A model generated the notes under the pieces. That model searched no databases. It was not told the origin of the DNA and saw nothing but the letters and a program-made list of their open reading frames with translations. From contig NC_091094.1 of assembly GCF_024713975.1 (NCBI RefSeq), positions 23,770,501-23,834,500 of the forward strand: a stretch of 64,000 nt of DNA, given 5' to 3'. The stretch's first letter is position 1. Each line of letters starts with the position of its first letter. The position numbers were made by a program, and so were the translations under genes. The DNA comes from Paralichthys olivaceus (lineage: Eukaryota > Chordata > Actinopteri > Pleuronectiformes > Paralichthyidae). This document shows positions 9,601 through 16,907 of the stretch, in pieces.

Positions 9601-12036
9601 GCTCTGAAGAAGAAACTTCATGTCTATGATGTACATCATTTAAACCACTGTACATCATTTAAAAATGTATACTGAATATTTCTACACTTCTTTTGAAAGT
9701 TGATCCAGCCACGTGACACCAGTTTGTGAAACCTGAGCGGTTTTGTGACTATGCGTTAAGGAAGAATCTAACAGTTCAATTACAGCCAATGAGATCACGT
9801 CGCCAGTACCAACTGCTGTCTGTGCCGTTTGAATAAAACTCGATATTAGACAATCAGCTACAGTAAAAGTTGATGGTAGCAAGCAGTGCCAACACAGTTA
9901 CTAAGTAACTGAAACAGACCTAGAATCCAGATTCATATTGGGTTACTGTGACCTTTGACCACTGAAATTGAATCACTTCATCTTTGAGTCCAAGTGAACC
10001 AAATTAAAAAAGAATTCCCTTGAGATGTTCTGAGACATCACATTCACAAGGCAAAACATGTTTGAGGTCAGAGGGACCTTTGACCACCAATCAGGTCTAA
10101 TCAGGTCATCCAGGATTCAAAGTTAATTGTAGCAGATGTGATGAAATTCCCTGCGGACAGTCCTGATATATCACATCCACTAGAACATGAGGTCACTGTG
10201 ACCTTGACCTTTGACCTTCAGGCACCAACAATGTGTCACTTCATCTTTGAGTCCAGGTGAACATTTCTACTAAATTTGAAGACATTTCCTCGAGCTGATC
10301 CTACGATATCACGTCCAACAAATAAATAAACACACTTCTTGAGGCCAACGTGACCTTTGGCTACCAAAATGAAATCCAAGTTCAAGTGAATGTTCGTGCC
10401 AAATTTCACAGAATTCCCTCAAGGCGTTCTGGAGATATCACAAAGCATATTTTTGCCTTGTGACCATGACCTTTGACCAAAACAAATTAGATTCAGGTCA
10501 TCCTTGAATCCAAGTGAATGTTTGTACCAAATTTGAAGAGATTCTTGAGATATCTTGTTCAATGGAATGGGGCGGGCGGACGGACAGACCAAAAAAACGC
10601 CTCCGGCCATAGAAATCAGCCTCGAGCAAAAACACACTGCAACCTGTGATTAATTATTTAAGAGTAGCCTGTCAACTATGAAGACTCATTAGTAGATGTG
10701 TTTTCTTGCTGAAAACAAATTCGATAGCCGATTAAAAAACCAACAGCAGAGCTTCACACAGGAACAACGCTGCGAGGGTATAATCATGTCAGATTACATT
10801 GTCAGATTTCAGTTATATTAAGTAAAGCACAGCCAGCTACATGGCTAACTAGCCACTATATGAAGTGTCTTATAATAGGGCTAACGTTAGTCTGCAATCT
10901 GAGTCGACACCTTCAGTAAAAGTCCAGTTCTTGGTCTAAACATCTGAACCTTAATTTATCTACACGTTGGTGATACATGGTATATCTGCTTCCCCCACAC
11001 CGAGTGACCATCTTTTCAAAAGTGTTTAATCAACTTGCCCTGCTTAATCTTTTTACTGGTCCAGGGCCATCGGTTAAGTCACACCCTGTTTGACAAGTGC
11101 ATTTCTTTTCAATACTGGCGTGATGAGGAACCTTTGTCATTCCATGTCATAACCCTGTTCTGCATTTAACACAGCTTATTGTTCCTTTTTTTCTGGCTGA
11201 AGGACAGAGTAGCACATTCACAAAACAGTTGGGAAGGAACAGATTTTTGAAAACAAATCTAACCAGGAAAACACTGTGTCACTATGTAGTTTAGTACAAA
11301 ATAAGCAAACTGCTGGAAGGTATTAGATCCTCCAGCAGAACTCTTAAGTTGTGTACTTTCCTCTCAGAGAATTTCTTATTAATCATGTAGTTTATTTGTG
11401 TGTAAAAAGTAAACTTTGGTCATTGCAAACTGTGAACATGCACATATATGGATTGTAAAAAGCGGCAACACTGCAAGACTCAGGCTCCCTTTCCTCCAGC
11501 AGCTTTAAGTACCTATAGTGAAATATGTTAACTGACATTTTGCTTTGTAATGTCCTCATGAAACTGTGCGATGAGTCATGCTGTTTTATAGCCATTGTGC
11601 ATATTGTCATCATATAAAAATGTGACCTACCTTTATCAATGTCAAATTTGGCCTTTTCTCTCCCATCCTCCACAATTCTTCCAGGAAGAGTTAATCTGGA
11701 AAGAGCACATATACATAAATGGTGATAACTAATAACTGCAAAGACAAACATTGGATTTGATGATCCTCACTTGTCATCTAACTACAGATATTGAGTAAAT
11801 GCCTGTATATTAAAGTCAGCTGGTGCTGCTTCCCTTTCATCCAACCTAACCTTAAACACAGCTCCACCAGTGTATGCTTATTGGTTAACTCACCTTAGAA
11901 AGTAAGGCTTGGCATAGAACTTGAAGTCTGATCCATCGATGTAAAGGTCAAACTCTGATGTTCTAGTGTAGGGCACACGGATGCTGAGGATCAAGTACTC
12001 AGGGTCTTGGCTCAGGTCAAACGCAGGAGTAATCAT
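177..12036 (-). CDS. shq1: shq1, H/ACA ribonucleoprotein assembly factor (5' part, residues 1-291)
   Basis: SHQ1 is a chaperone that holds the pseudouridine synthase dyskerin before it enters H/ACA snoRNPs and telomerase. Seven coding exons are visible: 12036-11894, 11695-11631, 7351-7223, 7082-6916, 6831-6719, 6612-6515 and 334-177. All phases join, giving 291 codons. The first exons encode the N-terminal CS (p23-like) domain, beginning [13 protein letters not shown] and including [10 protein letters not shown]. Next come an acidic linker ending EEEFDW, a segment with ELSDVIDIK, then [16 protein letters not shown], and the start of the SHQ1-specific domain ([24 protein letters not shown]). 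These match the vertebrate protein in order. The human protein is about 577 residues, so roughly half lies beyond the left edge. The start ATG lies 24 nt inside exon 2 with A at -3. The gene diverges from gxylt2. Confidence 0.95.
484..950. repeat. Unclassified interspersed repeat R1, copy A
   Basis: This stretch closely resembles 13860-14345. Shared blocks include cacatatgaac, gcaggagattctcc, cagatgcattcaca, ggacataatgtataaattct and a later cttcgtcagtgtcctctac / tttgtcggtgtcttctgc block. It has no coding capacity. I do not recognise the family; it could be a non-autonomous DNA transposon or an LTR fragment. Confidence 0.6.
1262..1392. repeat. R1 repeat, 3'-part copy D
   Basis: It contains aacatgaacaatgctgc, then ttctcacatacagcccctct, ggagaatttacgg and gcatgtctgaaagcagct. 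The same order is seen at 14250-14340 and 15645-15805. The match is judged by eye. Confidence 0.55.
1439..1508. repeat. (TG)n microsatellite
   Basis: About 35 TG units, uninterrupted. Every open reading frame crossing it is a low-complexity artefact. Confidence 0.97.
2482..2670. repeat. Degenerate telomere-like CTAACC repeat
   Basis: After gaggacattacattgactt the sequence becomes a run of variants of ccctaa / ccttaa / cctaac for about 140 bases. The units are too irregular for a telomere. It looks like an old minisatellite or the tail of a dispersed fish repeat. Confidence 0.6.
3455..3680. repeat. Possible diverged R1-family fragment
   Basis: Blocks such as cacacgtgaac, cagcaggaggt, acgcgttcacatcagcaac and gtattaacactgctgc resemble the R1 repeats at 484-950 and 13860-14345. 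Similarity is weak and interrupted. Confidence 0.3.
3830..4045 (+). repeat. LINE-type 3' tail (L2/Maui-like fish repeat)
   Basis: The sequence cacttctgtccatcctggga, then gagggatccctcacatg, ctgaggttttctaagt, tttgttctgacttgttgag, aaattgtgatttgtgaatat and gggctatacaaatacaattt ends in a (gatt)n-like tail. I recognise this from memory as the 3' end of a very common teleost L2-clade LINE or its SINE derivative. Only the non-coding tail is present, which is typical of 5'-truncated insertions. Confidence 0.6.
4165..4211. repeat. Perfect 15-bp hairpin
   Basis: ttctacggactttct (4165-4179) is the exact reverse complement of agaaagtccgtagaa (4197-4211), with a 17-nt loop. The right arm resembles the gagaaagtccgcagaaac block in the R1-like copy at 45496, so the hairpin may be internal to that repeat. 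Confidence 0.75.
6515..6612 (-). CDS. shq1: shq1 coding exon 6
   Basis: The 98-nt exon encodes [19 protein letters not shown] and following residues, matching the region after DHYL in vertebrate SHQ1. The acceptor is cattgcag and the donor is gctg|gtgagt. A (TA)n tract lies only about a dozen bases upstream of the acceptor. Confidence 0.92.
6625..6656. repeat. (AT)n microsatellite next to a shq1 acceptor
   Basis: About 16 AT units. It ends 13 bases upstream (in shq1 sense) of the acceptor at 6612, where a polypyrimidine tract would normally be. Confidence 0.95.
6719..6831 (-). CDS. shq1: shq1 coding exon 5
   Basis: The 113-nt exon encodes [15 protein letters not shown], then [12 protein letters not shown] and STDHYL, a recognisable SHQ1 block. 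The acceptor is ctgacag and the donor is ctacct|gtgagt. Confidence 0.92.
6916..7082 (-). CDS. shq1: shq1 coding exon 4 (acidic linker)
   Basis: The 167-nt exon encodes a Glu/Asp-rich stretch followed by [10 protein letters not shown] and [17 protein letters not shown]. The acceptor is tttaaag|gatgc. A second AG four bases further in would break the reading phase, so the upstream AG was chosen. The donor is ttacag|gtacc. Confidence 0.9.
7223..7351 (-). CDS. shq1: shq1 coding exon 3
   Basis: The 129-nt exon encodes [19 protein letters not shown] and [11 protein letters not shown], the end of the CS domain. The acceptor is ctgcag|gtctt and the donor is gctcag|gtaagt. Confidence 0.94.
7925..8078 (+). 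pseudogene. LINE ORF2 C-terminal remnant
   Basis: In one plus frame around 8015-8075 the sequence reads [17 protein letters not shown]. This fits the conserved C-terminal signature (F-K-x-L-K-x-H-L-F-x-x-A-F) found downstream of reverse transcriptase in L2-like and related fish LINEs. Upstream residues (TLWKP) fit the usual LWN-L-P segment. Nothing more of the element is readable, so it is a dead 5'- and 3'-truncated fragment. Confidence 0.6.
9945..10610 (+). repeat. Tandem-structured fish repeat with tgacctttgacc motifs
   Basis: About five diverged units of about 125-145 bp recur. Each has tgaccttTgacc, ttcatctttgagtccaagtg, caaatttgaagaaattccct-like and gagatatca blocks. The last unit ends gggcgggcggacggacagac and gcctccggcc. 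I recognise this as a repeat widespread in teleosts, but its class is uncertain. Motif starts are at 9949, 10074, 10205, 10351 (degenerate) and 10467. Confidence 0.7.
11631..11695 (-). CDS. shq1: shq1 coding exon 2
   Basis: The 65-nt exon encodes [20 protein letters not shown], the middle strands of the CS domain. The acceptor is tttccag|att and the donor is ataaag|gtaggt. Confidence 0.94.
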
Positions 12037-12060
12037 TATGAATGCAGATTTAAAACAGAC
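11894..12060 (-). CDS. shq1: shq1 exon with start codon (ATG at 12036-12034)
   Basis: The acceptor ctccacag is followed by 24 nt of 5' UTR and then ATG. The coding part runs from [13 protein letters not shown] to [11 protein letters not shown] and ends at cta ag|gtgagt. An upstream in-frame ATG would read through intron sequence, so the start at the conserved N terminus was chosen. Confidence 0.94.
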
Positions 12061-12954
12061 CTGTGGAGTCAACCAGGGGGATAATGTTAAAATCCACTTA
12101 GTCTGAATGGGAATCACATTTCACAGCAGTTAGCCAGGCTGGATCATGCATCATGACCCGCCTGACTACAGCACGCCACCTGGTGGCTGACTCCATTAAA
12201 TGTTGTTGTACGTGATCACGTGTCCAGAAGCCGCAGCAGCCCACATGTGCCACACAGATGGTGACAACTGTAAACAAACCCCGTGTCACACGTCACAACA
12301 GGTTTCCCTCTGCAGCAAGTCACACACCATGTATTTATATTAGGTTTCAGTCAGCTGGGAACAGTCCTGTCGTTCTGTCTTGTTTTATACCAGACTTCAC
12401 TGGGAATCTGAGGTATTTAAAAAGGTCTGGCTCATTGACATAAGTGTGTACACCTCAAAACATCACGGAGGCCTCTTTATTAATTAAAGAGGCCTCTCCG
12501 GCATAATCAATGTCTGCATTTCCTCAAGCAGCATCAATCGACTACAAGCTTGTGTGACTATTCCGTGAATTTATGGATTTAGCTAATATAAACCCCTCAG
12601 ATTATTAGTTGTAATCAGGTTGGTGTATTGTCTTATAATGACTCAGAGTCACAGCGCAGACTCAGCATCACACCACACGACGCGGTTATCTGTGAGCAGA
12701 ACACATCTGAGGATATAAACACGCTAAGTTAACGCAGTAATAAAGTTTCACTGCTAGCTCGCTACTAGCCCGCTAAGCTAACACATGACAGGTCTCCTCG
12801 TGTGTTAGCTAACTGATGCTAACATACCGCCACTGAAACAACCCTCTTTTCTCCGCATGCAGAAGAACCCGTCTGTTTGGATCACATCGGTGGAGCAAGC
12901 ACAACACAGCAGGAGAAGAGTTAACACAGTTCACAGGAAAACACAGTCACTCAC
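12061..12954 (-). other. shq1 first intron, GCTA-rich near the first exon
   Basis: No exon is seen between the non-coding first exon and the start-codon exon. The part at 12725-12830 is dense in gctaa/gctag/ttagc words, as is the first intron of ppp4r2. Confidence 0.6.
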
Positions 12955-13020
12955 CGCAGAAACACTGAGTTCTTCTCACTGACCACGGTTAGCTCCTCAG
13001 TGTGGCGGCCATGTTTTACC
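12955..13020 (-). promoter_or_regulatory. shq1: shq1 first (non-coding) exon and core promoter
   Basis: On the minus strand a donor ttctgcg|gtgagt at 12955/12954 ends a short exon whose 5' end must lie near 13020. It contains a YY1-like motif (aacatggccgcc) of the kind common at housekeeping promoters. It also holds a seven-codon upstream ORF (13012-12989). The exon is inferred from its donor, position and composition; no transcript evidence is available, and the exact start is unknown. Confidence 0.55.
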
Positions 13021-13079
13021 GGACTACACAGACAAAACAGGCAATTTAATGTTTAATGAAAATTCACTTAATCTGGTTT

Positions 13080-13395
13080 ATAGACAAAATCAGAAACTGC
13101 AAATGGTGTAATACATGACATCACATGATATGACGTGACATGACGTGATTTGTGATATATAGTAGATGAAATCACAAGACATGACATTTGATATATGATA
13201 TGATTTGTGATGTATGATATAATATGATGTGATATATGACATATACAATCTATATTAATCGATATATAAAATCACATGAGATGATGTGTGATACATTCTA
13301 TGACATGACATGACATTATATGATATGTGATATGACATGACATACAGTATGATATCATATGTGATATATGATATGAAATTAATCTAATGACTTAA
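13080..13395. repeat. Degenerate minisatellite of tgacatga / tgatatga words
   Basis: Irregular repetition of atgacatgac, gatatgatat and gtgatatatga over about 300 bases. There is no fixed period and no coding potential. It lies just upstream of the shq1 promoter. Confidence 0.75.
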
Positions 13396-13610
13396 TTGAT
13401 CAATCAATCAATACAATTTATTTATTTTTATTTGTGTTCACTGCAAAGAAGAATTAATCAATCATCTGATTTAAGCTCCAACAGAAGATAAGACCTGATG
13501 AAATTAAAGCTAAATCAGGAGTGAGTCTAGCTGTTCTCTAGCAGCTCAACCAGCTTTGTAACACTGCAACTATTCATTTGTTCTACACTGTTCAGCAGCA
13601 AAAAAGAGAA

Positions 13611-13726
13611 CTGAATTGGAGTGAACTCAATTTATTGCATTGGAATTAATTTTATTGAAAAAAAATAACTTAATTGGAGTGAACTCAATTTATTACATTG
13701 TAATTAATTTTATTGAAAAATATCTA
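13611..13726. repeat. 58-bp direct tandem duplication
   Basis: Two adjacent copies start ctgaattggagtgaactc (13611) and cttaattggagtgaactc (13669). Both continue through caatttatt and aattaattttattgaaaa with only a few differences. Confidence 0.85.
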
Positions 13727-13859
13727 TTATGCAACAAATATGGGAAAATTAACCTATTCTAAGCCATATTGACCCCTTTCCCTCACACTCTATATGTTTT
13801 ATTCTGGGTTGTAGATATTGTCAAATAGGAAATAAAATAGGGCCTGTATTTTTTGAGTT

Positions 13860-14345
13860 GCTCATCACATATGAACAATGCAGGAGATTCTCCACTCAGA
13901 TGCATTCACATCCACACAGACATCTTAATAGTGGTCAGATAATGGGTAAGTGCAACAGACAGGAGGAAGGACATAATGTATAAATTCTGCTGCAGAGATT
14001 ATGTGTTTTTCACATCAACTCCAGTGTCCTTCCTTAAAACCAAGAACTCTCTGGACATTTTGTCGGTGTCTTCTGCAGGTATAACACTTCTTTCTCATCC
14101 TGACATATTTGAAGTCTTGAGTCTGTCGCATGATAGAAACATCAACAACATGCCCTGAATTCTGTGTAGGATTTCTTGCTTTTTTCTCACATTGGCTCAT
14201 TCCGACATTATAAACGTTTTTACCAGGGGCTGGCAAGAGAAACTCCCTCACTCGAAAATTTGCATTTTCACTAACAGCCCACCCGGAGAATTTCCAGAGA
14301 CTCTCATGACTACAATGCATGTCTGAAAGCAGTTTGTGTGACATA
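13860..14345. repeat. R1 repeat, copy B (longest)
   Basis: It aligns with copy A at its start and with copies C and D at its end, so it gives the fullest view of the family. It opens with cacatatgaacaatgcagga and closes with gcatgtctgaaagcag. There is no reading frame of note. Confidence 0.6.
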
Positions 14346-14927
14346 CTAGGTCTGACACCTTAGCATGAAATGAGTACTAAGTGAATTGCAGAGTGTTCAT
14401 GAGGTAATTTAATAGCTTCCACAGTTCAAGCCCTGCAGAAGTGACAGCAACATGTGCAGAAACATGAATGTTTGCACAGTTCTTTTGTCCTAATTCTGCT
14501 GATCAATGGTCACCTCATCAATGCGTTCAGGAGCCCTTTGACGTCTTATGCTGGAATATTTATTGACGCTTGGCCAAGGAGAAAATCAGAATTCATCCAT
14601 ACAACATCTGTGCATTATGCTCTCTCATATTCTGAAGTCTGCTTTCCTGCAGTCACACTTTAAACCCCAACAGATCATTTAATCTATGGGTGTGCTTGTT
14701 CCTGAACAATCAAATGTATTTACTAGTTATGGAGACAGTATTGTTGGCTTACGCAGTCTCATATCTATGATGTCTAGGGAGTGAAGGCTTTGACCTTCGC
14801 CAAGTTCTTGCACTTCTCAAACACAACAGCCTGTTGCACTCTGCCCCAGAGAGGACAAGAGACAGTGTAGTAGTAGAAGTAGTTGGTGGTACTTCTTGAG
14901 CAGCTGCCTTTAAGGTTGTGTCAGCTG

Positions 14928-14999
14928 TCCCTGGTGGTCTAGTGGCTAGGATTCGGCGCTCTCACCGCCGCGGCCCGGGTTCGATTCCCGGTCAGGGAA
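14928..14999 (+). tRNA. tRNA-Glu (anticodon CTC)
   Basis: A complete 72-nt cloverleaf. The acceptor arm tccctgg pairs with the 3' tcaggga, and the discriminator is a. The A box is tggtctagtggc (14935-14946) and the B box is ggttcgattcc (14978-14988). The anticodon loop ctctcac puts CTC at 14961-14963, decoding GAG. No intron is present and CCA is not encoded, as expected in eukaryotes. It is almost the standard vertebrate tRNA-Glu(CTC). The intact stems argue for a functional gene rather than a SINE head. It lies between the shq1 and gxylt2 promoters. The downstream T-run (attctta) is weak as a Pol III terminator. Confidence 0.96.
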
Positions 15000-15644
15000 T
15001 TCTTATTGTAAAGTATCAAATACATGTACTTATTCATGCACTATCTGTAATAGTGATACTGTAGATAGATGGAGAAACTGTGATGAGATTCATTGAAATA
15101 ATGACTCATGCAGTGAAGATTGTACACTGAAGCAATGAATCAGACATCATGATGAAGAATGTAGTAGTCTGACACCGCCTCAAGCAAAGTGAAAACCTAC
15201 CAGAAAGCAAACAATGAATGGTGAAAGAAATCCCAAGTTTAATAACCTTCTCAAAAGTCAGTGCACAGAACAATGCGATATGCAAAGCTGGCCAGGGTCA
15301 CAAGTCAAACCCAAAGAAATATTGCAGCCACAGACTAACGTGAGCATACCTGCAAACAGTGAACACACAGTGAACCCTCCATTGACAATATCATTAAATT
15401 AGGTATTAAGAACTCTATCACCATCTTCAGGTAATTAGTTCAGGTCACCATCTTGGAAGTTGTTGCCTTTTTCACTGCTTGAACTCTCACTGATATCAGC
15501 TGACACCCAGCCACCGGCTACATCCAATATTCCTAATCACCATGCCATTTTGTATGCTAGAACAGTATCTCCATTTTAAGACCTGACCAGTGGCCTGGAG
15601 GATGTCGGCACAGTTCCATTGGGACTTTCTGAGGTGGCCTTTCC

Positions 15645-15808
15645 CACATGAACAATGCAGCAGGAGTTCTTACTAGGGAGCTGGCAGGAGAAACTCCAAA
15701 GAAAGTGCGGAGCCTCTCACTCAGACATATGTATTCTCACTTACAGTCCCTCCAGAGAATGTGCAGACATTCTCAGAAGTTTCTGTGCATGTCTGACAGC
15801 AGCTTATA
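15645..15808. repeat. R1 repeat, copy C
   Basis: It contains cacatgaacaatgcagcagg, then ctggcaggagaaactcc, cctctcactcagac, agtccctccagagaatg and gcatgtctgacagcagctta. It is colinear with the 3' half of copy B (13860-14345). Confidence 0.6.
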
Positions 15809-15970
15809 ATATACTTATGATGGCTTTGATGACAGAAATATGACTCTTTGTGAGAAATTGATGAGTAAAGTATTATATAAGATATCATTTTAGTGAAGAT
15901 ATCATGGAAGTCATTGTAATTGTATTGGTACACCAAAAATATATATGAAAAAAATATACGAAAAATGTAA

Positions 15971-16345
15971 TTAAAGGTACAGTGTGTAGAATTTTGTGAT
16001 ATCTAGTGTTGAAATTGCATGTTGCAGCTGGACACCCCTCACCTCACCCTCTCCTTTCAAACATGAAAAAGAACCTGTGGTAGCCTTTAATTGTCATAAA
16101 AACTCAAAAGGTGTTTAGGTTGTTCAGTCTGGACTAATGTAAAAAACATGGCGGCCTCCGTAGAGAGGACCCCCTCCATGTAAATATAAAGTATTTAAAT
16201 ATAAAGGGTCTTTTATGGAGTAAAGAAAACTACAATTCATACAATTTAGATGAAACGAACTAGTGAAAACATCATGAGGATTATTCTACATTAAATTTCT
16301 GCCAATAGATCCCTTTCACCTAAATCTCACACACTGGACCTTTAA
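15971..16345. mobile_element. MITE with 24-bp inverted ends and TTAA flanks
   Basis: The left end ttaaaggtacagtgtgtaga is matched by the reverse complement of the right end (cacacactggacctttaa) with few mismatches. TTAA at both edges suggests a TTAA target duplication, as in piggyBac- or Kolobok-type elements. It is about 375 bp and non-coding. From memory this terminus is abundant in teleosts. A partial similar start, taaaggtacagggtgtaaaa, occurs at 30008. Confidence 0.75.
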
Positions 16346-16379
16346 GCAGGACTTCTATCCCAGTATAGTTATTACTACA

Positions 16380-16599
16380 TAGTCGTGCGTTAACAGTCCC
16401 GTCATTACGGTGAAGCAGCAGAGGCCACGCCTCCCCTGTGTAATCCTCCATGGACGGTGAGCAGCTCCTCTCCATCATCATCTGCGGGAAAATGCGAGCG
16501 ATGGACGGGAAGAAAATGTCAACCCGGGCTGCTCCCCCTCTCCCGCAGACATGAGCGGGGCCCCGTCTGCTCCTCGGCCCGCAACAAGTCGCTCTCACC
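16380..16599 (+). promoter_or_regulatory. gxylt2: gxylt2 5' region, GC-rich
   Basis: After the MITE the sequence turns GC- and CpG-rich, and this continues through exon 1 to about 16930, consistent with a CpG-island promoter. No TATA box is obvious. An out-of-frame ATG at 16551 opens a reading frame that overlaps the main start. The transcription start cannot be located from sequence alone. Confidence 0.5.
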
Positions 16600-16907
16600 A
16601 TGCGGATCCACTGCAAAGTAGTTGTGATCGCCGTGTGCTTCGGAGTTTTCCTACTTTTGTACTTTTTGGGGGGCAACGCCGCGGACGATCCGCTGCTGAA
16701 AGAAGTTGTGGAGGAGAAGAAGGAGAAGAAGGAGGAGAAGGAGGGGGACCGCAGGGCTTCCCCGTTGCCAGCTCAGCTCGGACGCGGTGTCGCGGCGAAG
16801 TTTGCCGGGAAAGCTTCCGCGGGAGTCGCCGTGCGGTCGGAGGATCCTCCCGGGGGACGGAAAGAGGCGAAGGCGCTGGTCGGAGGTGGCGGCGTGCATG
16901 TGAAGGG
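16600..16907 (+). CDS. gxylt2: gxylt2 exon 1 (signal-anchor and stem)
   Basis: 308 nt, ending gaaggg|gtgagc in phase 2. It encodes [12 protein letters not shown] and the transmembrane anchor, then a Lys/Glu-rich and Gly/Ala-rich stem that is poorly conserved in the family. The purine-rich (gaggag/aag)n run at 16707-16745 is a likely site of length variation. Confidence 0.92.

Larger units (their letters stand above)
7352..11630 (-). other. shq1 intron (4.3 kb)
   Basis: It contains a decayed LINE reading-frame fragment near 7925-8078 and a tandem-structured repeat at 9945-10610. The block at about 8480-8960 is repeat-poor and AT-rich with several ATTA-type motifs and no reading frame; its function is unknown. 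Nothing else is recognised. Confidence 0.7.
15000..16430. other. Intergenic stretch between tRNA-Glu and gxylt2
   Basis: It holds an R1 copy at 15645-15808 and a TTAA-flanked MITE at 15971-16345. No other feature is recognised in 15000-15640. Confidence 0.7.

Noticed and set aside
9945..10610. CRISPR-like array
   Set aside because: Units are diverged, 125-145 bp long, and this is an animal genome; it is a dispersed tandem-type repeat.
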